64,000 bases of DNA from Bombardia bombarda (taxonomy: Eukaryota; Ascomycota; Sordariomycetes; Sordariales; Lasiosphaeriaceae): the NCBI GenBank assembly GCA_030512295.1, contig JAULSR010000006.1, forward strand, positions 868,001-932,000, written 5' to 3'. This document shows positions 54,146 through 64,000 of the stretch, one piece after another. The notes beneath the pieces were generated by a model. That model saw nothing but the letters and a program-made list of their open reading frames with translations. It was not told the DNA's origin and did no database searches. Positions within the stretch are counted from its first letter, which is position 1. The number at the start of each line of letters is the position of its first letter. Made by a program: the position numbers and the translations under genes.

Positions 54146-56595
54146 ATGTCCCTGGGGGCTAGACTATGGAGAGGCCGGCCGCATACGCGCGGCGGCCCTC
54201 GCGGGCGTCTGCCGACAATAGTGCCCAGGGAAAATGAGCTGCAAACCATCACCATCACCAGCACCTGTTTGCTGTCGACATCAACATGCACACACTCCAC
54301 CACCCAGGACGCGAGGGCGAATGCGAATGCGAATGCGAATGCGACCATCTTTGCCTTCAATGCGCTTGAAGGACGTCAATCTGCCCCTGGCACTGTCCGC
54401 CAGGGACGACACTCATCATCTACTGCCTCATCATCGTCGCCGATGCCGCCCATACCTCCGCCGTCGCAGCAGATTTCCCGCATGGCCCAGCTCCCCGTTC
54501 GGCGACATGGACCACAAGAACCAATCGTGGTCAAAGCATTCACCAAGTACGATAACATCCGCGAGACGGTCCGAGGCAAGAACAAGGCGCATACCATCCT
54601 CTCGGCCCAGGCGCAACAGACAGAATGGCGCATCAAGAGAGGCCTGGCGCCTCCCGACTGGCGCATCATTCTGCAAAACCTCATCGAAAGCACCCCCGTG
54701 CACATGAGACAGCCCGTCAGAATAGACCTCGATGGCGGACTGACGCTACCCTTCATACACAAATTTGTCGAGAGCCTGTGGGAGATACGATATAGGACCG
54801 GCTGCGACATGCAGGTTGTTCGTGGAGAAAGTTTCGTCGTCGGCGAAGGCAATCGCCAACGGGAATACGACCATCATGTGTTTCTCTTCGGCGACAAGAC
54901 TGTTGTCGAGGGTGTCCTTCGAGAGATATTAACTCACCTTGAGATGTTCACTCTCGTCACCAGTTTAGGCTCAAGGATCATCACCAGACAGTTCGCTGAC
55001 ACCATCTCCCCCTCCTCAAAGATGTCGATGAGACCAAGACGGTGCCGTCTTTACAACCAATTTTTCCGCCACAAGATCCGGAACATATTCCGGACTTGAA
55101 CACACTTCTCCTAAGGGAGGATAGCCCCTTTGAGGAGGAAGGCCTACTTCTTTCTTGGCGAGGACCACTTTTCAGAAGAATTTACAAAACCAAGCTGAGG
55201 GCAAAAGACATTCCTCGCCCAAATAAGTGGACAACAGACTCATTTGAGGAGTATGTGCGAGCCCTGACGTTGAGTCGCATGGAGCCCAGCCTCGAAAGCA
55301 AGCTGTATAGACACCCCGGTGACCACAGGCGAGCCGTTATAGAGCAACTACTGCTCCGTTTCAGTGACCCAGCCACTGGCCTGGCTGTGACTGGCACGGC
55401 CTGGAAGATGGCCCTGAAATTCATCGTCAACGATGATGTTTTGAATCGCAAGGACGCCAGATTACTCAATGACATCATGGTAAAGAATGGCTACAAGATG
55501 ACAACCGAAATTTACAACATTATGGCAGAGTCTGCTTACCGGACCAAGGATCTAAATACCTTTCAGCAGGTCCTCCGCCACATGACCGATGCTGGCTTGA
55601 GGCCCAACGCCAAAACATGGCTGCGCTTCTTACGTATAGTGGAAGCCGAAGAGATCAAGCGCTACATCCTGCACGCCATGGATGCCAAGAATTTCTTCAT
55701 CTGGCCGCGCCTGGTGAGAAAGGTAGCCAAGGAGGTGGCCGAACATGATATATACCGCGCAATCAGTCTGAAGCAGAGCTTCCACGACTTTCTCGCCTCC
55801 CAGGACAGACTATATGGGCCTATTTGGCTGAGCAACTATTCCGGGAACCGAATCCTGGATGTCCTCGGCCGCTATAACAAGGTCGAGGACATGAAAGCGC
55901 TGGCCAAGATCATGTTCTCAAGTCGCGACGCCCAGCCAGACATCATCACCCTAAACACATGTCTTACACACTGCCACTTGCATAACCAGCTGGACGAAGC
56001 CGTCAACTTCATCCGGCTCTTTGAAGACAGCGGGTGGCGCTATTTCGATGATAAAGTCACCATGGGCCTCATCTCCGAAGGCGCATGGAAGACTCGGAAG
56101 CCCCACATGGCGAGTGTGATTTGGCGATATGCCAACTTGGTCAATGCTACCACCTCCCGCATGCGGTCCCGAGTCGAGATGCTGCTAGGGAACAAAACGC
56201 CCGGCAAGCTGACCAGCCGACTTACAAGGCTGAGTGCTCCGGGCACCACCACCACGTCAGAGGCAGCCATGAAGGATTTTGTGGACGAGCTGTTCCTGTG
56301 CGAGTATAACCGGGCATGGGCGAATGGCGAGGCCAAACCAGACCAAGATGTCTGGAACAGCGGGCAAATGGTCAATCTCATGATCAAGTGGTACAGAACA
56401 ATGCATGTCCAGTATAAGCCCGGCGTGAGGCTGAGCAGCCTGTTGAGGAAAGCCCTCGATCTCGATCAGCAAAACCACGCCGACTGCCGGGCTGGAAAGA
56501 ACATTGTCACGGCGCCCATAAAGATACCCATTGTTGAGCGGGGGGGCAGCTGTCCGTCCCGAGAGAGGAGGCGGACGAGGCAGAAGAAGATATAG
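54146..56595 (+). CDS. PPR-like mitochondrial protein
   Basis: Likely mitochondrial RNA-metabolism factor with pentatricopeptide-like helical repeats; no specific orthologue recognised. Exons 54146-54962 and 55022-56595; 796 aa. The start MSLGARLWRGRPHTRGGPRGRLPT is Arg-rich and acid-free, as in a mitochondrial presequence. Low-complexity sequence follows to about residue 115. Repeats are seen at TTEIYNIMAESAYRTKDLNTFQQVLRHM..GLRPNAKTW and DIITLNTCLTHCHLHNQLDEAVNFIRLFEDSGW. The frame changes at about 54960-55022. I explain it with a 59-nt intron: weak donor GTTTAG, branch GCTGAC near 54996, pyrimidine tract, acceptor CAAAG. The splice gives VTN-VDETKTVPSLQP. A frameshift instead of an intron is possible but less likely. 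The end RRRTRQKKI is basic. Confidence 0.75.
54317..54344 (+). repeat. (GCGAAT)4.7 hexanucleotide inside coding sequence
   Basis: Tandem GCGAAT units encode alternating Ala-Asn in the low-complexity N-terminal part of the PPR-like protein. The six-base unit keeps the frame whatever the copy number. Confidence 0.85.
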
Positions 56596-57690
56596 CAGGC
56601 GATAAGGCAAGTCATGATGATGATGACGCACCACCTCCGCCTTTATCAGAGAGGGCATTTGATAGCATTTTTACGGATCCGGGGGCGTCATGTACATTAA
56701 ACTCATCTTCAGGGTAGAATATTATTTTTAGAGATACCTAATTTTGGATTGAAAAGTCCACACACGGCTTGAATGTCAGATCAAAACCATATCACATATT
56801 GGCTTATAGCTAATAAGCAGTGACGTATAGAGAGCAAGCGCCCACAGACGATTTGTCCATTTATTCGCTCCTCTATTTGTGCTTGTATATATACTTTGTA
56901 TATGAATAAAGGCCCTGGATATATCAAAATAGTCTTGATCGTCAAACATATAAGCTCGGGGACGATAAAGGACCAAGTTCAGTAAGCAAGTGGGTAGTGC
57001 TTTTATAAATGAATCAATGCCAGAAAAAACAGCCAGGCTAAAACACGGAGAGCAGGCAGCAGCAGCGAGATGCGAGGTGAGAGTTGAGAGCTGAGAGCTG
57101 AGATGCGGAGGAATGATAAACCACACCCATACAACAACAGTGCCAACAATACCAACAACAGCGCCAACTATACCAACAACAGCGCCAACAATACCAACAA
57201 CAGCGACAGCGACGACAGGGAAAACCACCACTTCCACCGTCACCACCACCACTACTACTACTACTACTACCAATACCAACTACTACTACTACTTTACTAC
57301 TTTACTACCACAGAGGGCGGGTTAAGCCAGTCCCGTCCGTCAGTCCGTCCGTCAGTCAATCAAATCCATATAGACAGACAGACGGACAGATGGGTGTAGA
57401 AACATGGACAGTGTGCAAGAGACGAGATGACAGTTGGAAGTATGGAAAAAAAGATAAAAAGAATAAGAAACCGTCTGGCTTGCAGGCCTACTATAATATC
57501 CATACCCACCCTCTTCATCCCTTCCCTCCCCTCCTTTCCTTCCCTCCACTTCACCCTATTCCTATTCCACCCCGCCCATTCGCCAGTCCAGCTATCCCAA
57601 CCTCCTATCCCTCTCGCAGACAAAGATCCATCATTCATTCATGTGTGGCAGGCTTATAAGATAAAAGGGGGGCTGGGCAGGGCAGATGGG
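56596..57690. other. convergent intergenic region with minisatellite
   Basis: 1.1 kb between facing stop codons. It has an AT-rich first half, then a tandem repeat (about 57130-57310). Long low-complexity open frames on both strands come from the repeat. Confidence 0.55.
57131..57310. repeat. 21-bp minisatellite followed by ACT/CTA triplets
   Basis: About four copies of a 21-bp unit (consensus ACCAACAACAGCGCCAACAA plus T) at about 57131-57206, then CAC and ACT/CTA triplets to 57310. The unit length and the triplets are multiples of three, so frames stay open through them. Confidence 0.8.
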
Positions 57691-58241
57691 CTAGGCTAGT
57701 GGCTGACGTGATTCAAGCTTTTGATTCTCTTGTAGATCTGTCATCGTCCTCCACAACAAGAACATGAAGAAGAAACGAAGAAACTGGAGGAAAGCTCTCA
57801 ACTTGTCTCTCCTGTCTCTGTCTTTGTATTCCCCATCAGATTCTTCATTTCTTGGAACCCCCTCCGCCGCCGCCGCCGGTGTCTCGACCGTCGGCGGATC
57901 CGCTGTCTGCGCGTCTAGTGTGGCAGTGGTGGAAGAAGATGAAGAGGTGCTGTTGGTGGTGCTGTTACCCTTAAAAACCTGACTGGCCAGGTCCTTATCC
58001 TCCTCCGAGTTGTCAAACATCTCCGTGTCATCAGAGTCAGTCAGCACCTCAGTGCCGTCACCCAAAAAGATGATGCGACCCCGGTAGCCCCCGACCCCAA
58101 AGCTCTTGCCCTGCTTGTGGTCCTCAACATCATACCCGCTATCACTATCATCAAAGTTATGATGCACGCCGGGACCCCGGAACTCAGCTGTGACGGAGCA
58201 AAATAACATGTATTAGTGACCAACTTTGCTTTCTCTAAGGC

Positions 58242-58277
<36 letters not shown>

Positions 58278-60304
58278 GTTACAGGCACACTGACAGACGG
58301 ATATGGACAAATGACGCGAACGACGGGAGAGATGGGGACTGGATAAAAAACAAAACAGGTGAATCCAAGGCAAGTAAGGTAGGTTAATAATGTAAAGTGC
58401 AAGGGAAAAAAATAACAGGACTCGGCTTTAAGAGGACGATGAATTCCTACCATATTCGGGAGGAGCACATGGGCCATCTCCATTCGCAACCCGTTTGGCT
58501 ATCTCCTCGTACCACTCTTCTTTACTCCGTCCCCTGAGGAAGCCAATGATGAGCATGGTCATGTTATCGCAGCCAACGCCGCCGGTCTCCGTGTTAGAGG
58601 CCAGACAATTGTCCATCATGTTCTCGCAGATCTTGTCCAAATCCTGCTTGGCAGCAATCCCTCGCCTGACAAACTCCACAACGGCCTGCGACGACTGGCA
58701 ATCCCAAATACCTGTAAAAGAGAAAGAAAATCTTCGAGTCAGCTGGACCGTATACTTGGCATATACACCTTGAAACACGAATGGGGCGCAATGGTAAGAC
58801 TCACCGTCACAGGCAATCACGAGAAACTCGTCATCATCAGCCAGGTCGTGCACAACCACGTCAGGGTATGCAGTCACTATCTGCTGTTCCGGTGCGAGCT
58901 CAGCGCTCTTTTTGAACTCGAAATCGCCAATGGCTCTAGATAGAGCCAAATTTCCGTTCACCCGGCCAAAGTCGACGAAACCACCAGCAGCAACGATTCG
59001 CGCCTTTTCGCCTGTAGATCAAAAACAAAAAATGCCTGTGTTAGCCCCAGATGCGCGCGCGGCGGCAATAAATCATGAGAGTTCAGTAAGTTGTTGCGCA
59101 CCTTCGTTTTGCGGTTTGTGGTCAAACGACAGGGGTTTCGCCCGGCCCTTGACGCCCAGGACACTTCTCGAGTCTCCGGCATTGGCCTAGAAAAGGAGCA
59201 TGGGGGTGTTAGTAAAGCGGGGGAGGGGATCCTCCTCAACTCAAGTGAGGGGATACAAGCAACAAGAGCGAGAGAGAAAGAGTAAAACCAACAATGTAGA
59301 TTTTGTCTTCGGTGATCAAACCGACGCAAGCGGTACATCCGGAAACTTCTTCTTCGTACTTGGGATCTGCTCGTCACATTCCATATCAGCAACCTGGTCG
59401 CGAAAAAAAGTTAAGGGCGCCCGGGGGGGGGGGAATCGGGGGATCTCAAAGCTCGGGAGGGGCGGAGCTCATCGTGCATCCCAACACGAAATGTGGTTGG
59501 CCCAGATGGTAAAAGATTTCTTCTTCGGAGACAAGAGGGGGGCAAAAGGGGAGAGGAGCGGGCTTTTTTGCATAAGAAAAAACCATACCATTCAGAATCG
59601 CCCGATCGGTCGCCAAAAAGCCGTCTTTCAAGGCCTGCTCGTAGTTGCCCGCCTTGAATGTGTCTTGCTTTGCGATGATGTTGTGGACGTGTTCTCCCGC
59701 GAATAGCGCAACCTTGTCGCCGCCGTGGCCGTCATAGACGCCGAAGAAGGAGAGCCTCGATGCGTGCTGCTTGGCGGCCGAGGGATTGCTGGCTAAGAGA
59801 TCTAGCACCGTGGTGTGCGCATCCTCCATGCTGATACGCCAGCCCTGCATGGCCGACACGCCATAGAGCAACCGTTCGTCCTCGCCATTTGCTGACGACT
59901 AAGGTAGAGGCAATGGTTGCGTTAGTCTTTGCTTGAGTCTCGATAGAGTGGTTATGGTGGTGGTGGTAGTAGAAATGGTGGTGGGCATATATGTTGCGCG
60001 CTCTTTCTCTCGTCGCCGTCATGGAGAACAGGGTGTGGTGTCACGGCGAGCGAGACCGGGCGGGCAAGCGCCGACGAGGCGACGAGGCGACGGGATGGGA
60101 AGAGGACTCGGGAGGCACGCGAGCAGGAAACGGATCGCAGACAGCCGGATAGGCAAATAGGCTGCCAGGGGCGGACTGCGGCGTGAGAAACCCAGGCGGG
60201 GCCAAGCACAGGCGCGAACATATGGCATTCGAAGACAAGAAGAAAACAGGGAGCGCATTGCAACTCACCTTTTCGACGACGGGCTCAGAGAGAGTCTGGC
60301 CCAT
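57691..60304 (-). CDS. PP2C-type protein phosphatase, Ptc2/Ptc3-like
   Basis: Mg/Mn-dependent Ser/Thr phosphatase that damps stress-MAPK and checkpoint signalling in yeasts. Seven exons: 60269-60304, 59589-59898, 59293-59366, 59102-59186, 58805-59011, 58451-58711 and 57691-58187; introns 90-370 nt; 489 aa. The N-terminus MGQTLSEPVVEK fits Ptc2/3. Metal ligands: MEDAH (Glu37, Asp38) and VYDGHGGDKVA (Asp68, Gly69). Further motifs: IANAGDSRSVLGVKGRAKPLSFDHKP, RVNGNLALSRAIGDFEFK, DEFLVIACDG-IWDCQSSQ and GVGCDNMTMLIIGF. The third donor must be GTTGGT so that KIYI joins ANAGDSR. The C-terminal region is acidic and disordered and ends with a hydrophobic stretch (454-470). The last part might contain an unrecognised intron. 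Confidence 0.9.
58243..58273. repeat. (GT)15 dinucleotide array in an intron
   Basis: Uninterrupted GT repeat of 31 nt in the last intron of the PP2C gene (intron 58188-58450). Confidence 0.95.
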
Positions 60305-62033
60305 GATGAAGGCGGTTTGAAATGCTGTTGTCCGGCACCAGCACGGCTACCAAAGTCTAGATGTGGGGGGAGGGGATTTGGTGGAAGGATTGGGGAGAAG
60401 ATAGGTTGTCTGTCGACCGGGAGGTTGACGGAATACTTATGAGACGGCTGATTCTCGGGACTGGTGATGTCTACTTGGACAAAGACGTGATGTTGTTGTT
60501 TATTATTATTATCGTCTCTATTGGTCGGGACGCACGAGATCGATGGGGCTATGCGGTGTCAGCGGCGGCAAGTTCGTATTTGTTTGAAGGTCTCGGGATC
60601 GCTCGTTGTTGTTGGGCGGGTGAGGATACCTAAAGGTTGGCAATAGGTAAGGTGGGTGTGTTGACTGTGCACGGAGAAAATTGGTGGTGAAGCGGGGTTC
60701 GGCGGAAGCGGTGCTCGAGGGGGGGCACGGAGAACTGAGGAGAGCCTGAAAGATGGCTCAGTGTCCCAGGCTGTTTTTTTTTTTTGGGCTGTGGCGATTG
60801 TGGTGCTGTGGACTGCTAGGTGGTGCAGCGCGCAGCTGACAACCTAGCAAGACGCGCCAGGGGAGCATCGCCTACCTAGAACGAACCGAAGGAGCAGCAG
60901 CATATATCCCCCCTCGGCAAAGAAGAGCCCTTTCGTCCGCAAGCTCAATTCAATAACAAAAAAATCATCGTAACACGAGACCTCTACTATTTAGCATTTA
61001 CAGTGGACTGAGTCTGAAGCCATAGGTGTTGATAGTCAAAGCAAGGCTGTTCAGGCGCATACCAGGCGACGACGCTCAGTTCGCAGCGAGAGGGCGCAAG
61101 ATACCGGTCGCACGAGTGTGGGGTAAGATGCATCTGGGCCGACTACCTTACCAACCCAAATAGATACCTTATTAGGTCCACGGGTACCTTATAATTTGCT
61201 ACACTGTACAATACGTGAATGAAGTATCACGTCCTTGCTAAGTGTCTTCACTCACCTCAGGATTTTCTCTCATCCTCACTTCTCTCCCAGCAGCCCCCCG
61301 TTCGTTCAGATAGAAGCCCGCCAAGGCAGTCACGCGAGGCCAGTAGAATGGTTGAGCTCAGCCTCTGACGAAGCGGGTAAGGCGTCTGCGTACTGCGCTG
61401 AGCTGCCGGTTCGGGGAGACCACAGTGTGACTGCATTGCGGGGTTAATCCCTACAGCAGGTCCTATCTGTTATCAACCTTACCAGCAAAACCAGATCACC
61501 GCTAACGTCATCTACTCAAAATCCTTGGGTCCCGCACCGTAGCAGATTACCGTTGCTGGCCAGATCGGTTGCCAATAACCTGGAAAGCGTCTTCCCTCTC
61601 AGGAAACCCTGTCAAAAGTGGCTCATCCATCGCGTCATATTCCAATTCCCAAAGCGATACAAGACCAGCCAGGCACTCGCCGCCGCCCCATCTGGACCAA
61701 GGCTCAGTTAATTCCAGATTCCATATCATTGCCCCTCTCATCAAGTCTCTTTTCAGACTGAAAAATATGCTGCCGCAGTGGCTCGATTTATCTACACACT
61801 CGTACCTTGACCTGGACTAGCACGGTTACGGCATCGGGGAACCTGAGCCATGACGACAACGCGCGGCCAAGCTTTTTTCACCATTTGCTTTTCTGTCTCT
61901 CCCCTGCATCGAGATGGTCAAACTCTGTCCAACCTTAACCCTTCCTTTCTGTGGTGAACAAATATTGTAAAATTACTATTGTAAAATTACTGTTAACATG
62001 GAACTAGTACTATTTGTTATATAGAGAAGAAAA
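60305..62033. other. intergenic region PP2C promoter / Axl2-like 3' region
   Basis: 1.7 kb. The first part should be the PP2C promoter; a T run lies near 60774. TACCTTA/GGTACC motifs cluster at 61145-61192. No gene or tRNA is supported. Confidence 0.5.
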
Positions 62034-63998
62034 TCAAATCAAGACCGCATAATCCGAGCTCTCCTTACTCGCTTCCGATATCAACGATATCCCTTGTGAT
62101 CGACTGTGCTTCTCAAAACTCGGGCCCCCTCGACTGTCGCCACCACCACCCTTCCTCCGCATGTCCTCGTGCCCTGCATCGAAATCGGTCCAGCCCCTGA
62201 TCACTGGTGATTCATCTAGTGATGGCATGCTGCTCACTTGCAGGCTCGACTTGTTGGGAGTCACACCTCTCAAATCCCCATGACTCTCGGTCGCTTCGCT
62301 TTGACGGTCTTCGTGAGAGGGGACCGTCGACCATGTTTTTGACGGATGGAAGGGCGCTTTGCGTACGATATCTGAGTATGAGATACCAAGGGAGTCTCGT
62401 GGGGGTTGGTGCCATTCATCTATTATGGTGGCGGTGGCGGCCGCATCCATCTTGCCCGGAGTCAAATTGTACCCTGTGCTGGTGGCAGTAACTGGGCCAC
62501 CAACACTTTCATTCCCTCCAATGCCTTCCGTTATCTCTTCAGATCCGCTGCTGAAGCCTCTCTCTACGTCTGGTCCCCTCCTCGTAACCGGTCTCATAGA
62601 AAAGGGCAGCCCAGGCAGCTGTACTCGGGGAGCAGGCGACATGGTGTAGCTAGTCAAATTACCAAGTCCTCGATGTCGGTCAGGGGATGCAGTCGGCATG
62701 CTGCTATGCGCAAAAGTATCAATACTTGAGGAGCTCACATGGCTGGCGTGCTTCTTCGCTCCTCTACCGAATATGGGCGGCGTTTTCCCTTTCATACCGG
62801 CTACTTTCAACCATGGCCAGGCAAATTTTCTGCCTAGAAAAGCTGGTGGATGGTGAAAAATTCTCGATTTCGGTCTCAGTGGCAGAATTTCTGGTTCAGA
62901 CCGCGGTACCGAGAAGCTGCTGCCGAGCGGAAAAGAACCCGAATCGGTCCTGTGTACGCGAGACGACTCCTCGCCCGTGTATGCTGAGTCGGGTGTGGGC
63001 TGCATGCTCGAGATCTTACCCAAAGATGGTATGTTGATCTCAATGGCATCTCTGAATGAGGTTCTACTGCTGTTTCCAAACAGTATAAGAGTGTTGTCTT
63101 CACCTAGCGTGCCCGATTCATCGTACAAGCTGGTCTCGGAAGTAGAGTTCAAAGACCTGGTATTCTTGCCTTGTTTACGAGGTCGCAAAGGCGCAACAGT
63201 CGCGCTTGTAAGAAACGATGGTCCGCTTACCCCTGCTGCGTTGCTGTCCTTGCTGCTGATTTTTGGCGAACGAGCGCTTTCCTTCGATGACAGCAACCTC
63301 ACTGTAGCGAGAGGACGGGGCAACTCAGCCATCGATGTCTCTACAGGATCAGCCCTTGTCTCCGAGGGGAACCTGTGTCCTGGTATGACTATTTCATTGA
63401 TCGATCTCGCACCATCTTGTTGCCCGGTGAATTCATGTAGTGAACTTGGGCCGCTGTGTTCGCTGGTATTGACAGTAAAGCTTCCGGGGAGAGGTCCAGA
63501 TATATCGCGGGTCTTGAGTCTGGATCTCTGTCGTTCTTTCCGGCGGCGAAAGCACCAGAATAGTATGCATATTATCGCAAGAAGCAACAAAAGAATCGGC
63601 ACAAGAACGGCCAGTAAAACGACGTTGAGTGGGCTGCTGGAATTCTCACTGGTGACGGAGGATGTGCCATTGCCTGTCGGTGTAGGTTGCAGAGCAGACC
63701 CATCAGTTGATAGAGTTGGCACATTTCTCCCAGCTTCTGTTGAAGTTCCCCGGATGTTGACCGTAAGGAATAAAGAGCCCTGACTTCCAGAACTTCTTGA
63801 TCTCGCCTTGATCGTGATTCCGACGACCGAATCAATTGATTTAAGTGGAACATCACCAGAAATTGTGGTTGCACCGCTGGCAGATTGGAGCCACGACGAC
63901 GATGAACCGGCTGCTATCGAAAGCTCAGTGTCTTCAGGCTTGGCCAGATACGGGCCAACGTCAAATGAAAAATGCTCTCCGGCCGTGGCAATCAGGAC
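62034..63998 (-). CDS. Axl2-like cadherin-domain membrane protein, C-terminal part (5' end outside window)
   Basis: Type I membrane protein resembling yeast Axl2/Bud10, a landmark for polarised growth and septum siting. 654 codons are visible without an intron; the N-terminal part lies beyond the window. The visible lumenal end is a dystroglycan/cadherin-like domain (HFSFDVGPYLAKPEDTELSI, ISGDVPLKSIDSVVGITIKA, GSLFLTVNIRG), then a Ser/Thr-rich stalk, one transmembrane helix (VVLLAVLVPILLLLLAIICILFW) followed by the basic stop-transfer CFRRRKERQRSR, and a cytoplasmic tail of about 500 disordered residues rich in Ser and Pro. The frame continues open to base 63998. Axl2-like proteins of this layout are usual in Pezizomycotina. 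Confidence 0.8.
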   Translation of the reverse strand, partial: VLIATAGEHFSFDVGPYLAKPEDTELSIAAGSSSSWLQSASGATTISGDVPLKSIDSVVGITIKARSRSSGSQGSLFLTVNIRGTSTEAGRNVPTLSTDGSALQPTPTGNGTSSVTSENSSSPLNVVLLAVLVPILLLLLAIICILFWCFRRRKERQRSRLKTRDISGPLPGSFTVNTSEHSGPSSLHEFTGQQDGARSINEIVIPGHRFPSETRADPVETSMAELPRPLATVRLLSSKESARSPKISSKDSNAAGVSGPSFLTSATVAPLRPRKQGKNTRSLNSTSETSLYDESGTLGEDNTLILFGNSSRTSFRDAIEINIPSLGKISSMQPTPDSAYTGEESSRVHRTDSGSFPLGSSFSVPRSEPEILPLRPKSRIFHHPPAFLGRKFAWPWLKVAGMKGKTPPIFGRGAKKHASHVSSSSIDTFAHSSMPTASPDRHRGLGNLTSYTMSPAPRVQLPGLPFSMRPVTRRGPDVERGFSSGSEEITEGIGGNESVGGPVTATSTGYNLTPGKMDAAATATIIDEWHQPPRDSLGISYSDIVRKAPFHPSKTWSTVPSHEDRQSEATESHGDLRGVTPNKSSLQVSSMPSLDESPVIRGWTDFDAGHEDMRRKGGGGDSRGGPSFEKHSRSQGISLISEASKESSDYAVLI

Positions 63999-64000
63999 TG

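Noticed and set aside
57103..57399. 98-codon frame through the minisatellite, and the Val-rich frame opposite
   Set aside because: Both are open only because the repeat units are multiples of three.
61310..61440. tRNA-like GGTTCG loop near 61410
   Set aside because: Stem pairing for the T arm and acceptor does not work out by eye.

Overview
The window is gene-dense nuclear DNA from a filamentous ascomycete (Pezizomycotina). A Sordariomycete is most likely: the MAP kinase kinase at 38.8-40.5 kb reads like the Pmk1/Fus3-pathway kinase Mst7/MEK-2, and coding DNA is strongly C/G-biased at third positions. Nearly every gene has one to six short introns (about 53-370 nt) with GTRNGT-like donors and CTAAC/CTGAC branch sites. 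I saw no rRNA, tRNA, CRISPR array, transposase or virus-like gene. All gene models come from reading by eye; intron boundaries were chosen to keep both reading frame and family motifs.

Layout, left half. The 3' part of a Ypt1 Rab GTPase (+); Vti1 SNARE (+); the Rrp12 ribosome-export factor (-); Sec17/alpha-SNAP (-); a GatC-like mitochondrial amidotransferase subunit with an apparent frameshift (+); a DUF726 alpha/beta-hydrolase-like protein (-); the Ypi1 PP1 regulator (+); Gpi15/PIG-H (+); Deg1/Pus3 pseudouridine synthase (-); an atypical Rho-like GTPase (+); RNA polymerase III subunit Rpc9 (-); a Prs1-type PRPP synthetase (+).

Layout, right half. A short unexplained reading frame followed by a TDT/Mae1-like transporter with an 8-nt exon (+); a 1757-residue WD40 protein with a long disordered tail (-); the Mst7-like MAPKK (+); a YOR131C-like HAD hydrolase (-); a Bre4/DUF2421 membrane protein (+); the Prp1/Prp6 splicing factor (+); a small membrane coiled-coil protein (-); a DysF (Mug65-like) protein (+); a PPR-like mitochondrial protein (+); a Ptc2/3-type PP2C (-); and the C-terminal part of an Axl2-like membrane protein (-), cut by the window end.

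Most genes are housekeeping and not co-functional. The exception is the first 10.4 kb, where Ypt1, Vti1 and Sec17, three parts of one membrane-fusion machine, lie together with only Rrp12 among them. I found no clearly new multi-gene system. The observations most worth a second look are the Rho-like GTPase with a contracted switch II, the frameshift in the GatC-like gene, the 8-nt exon, the coding-biased short frame at 29.0 kb, the ATG-free leader of the PRPP synthetase, and a possible mitochondrial presequence on Deg1. Intergenic DNA carries simple repeats and recurring TACCT/GGTACC motifs.
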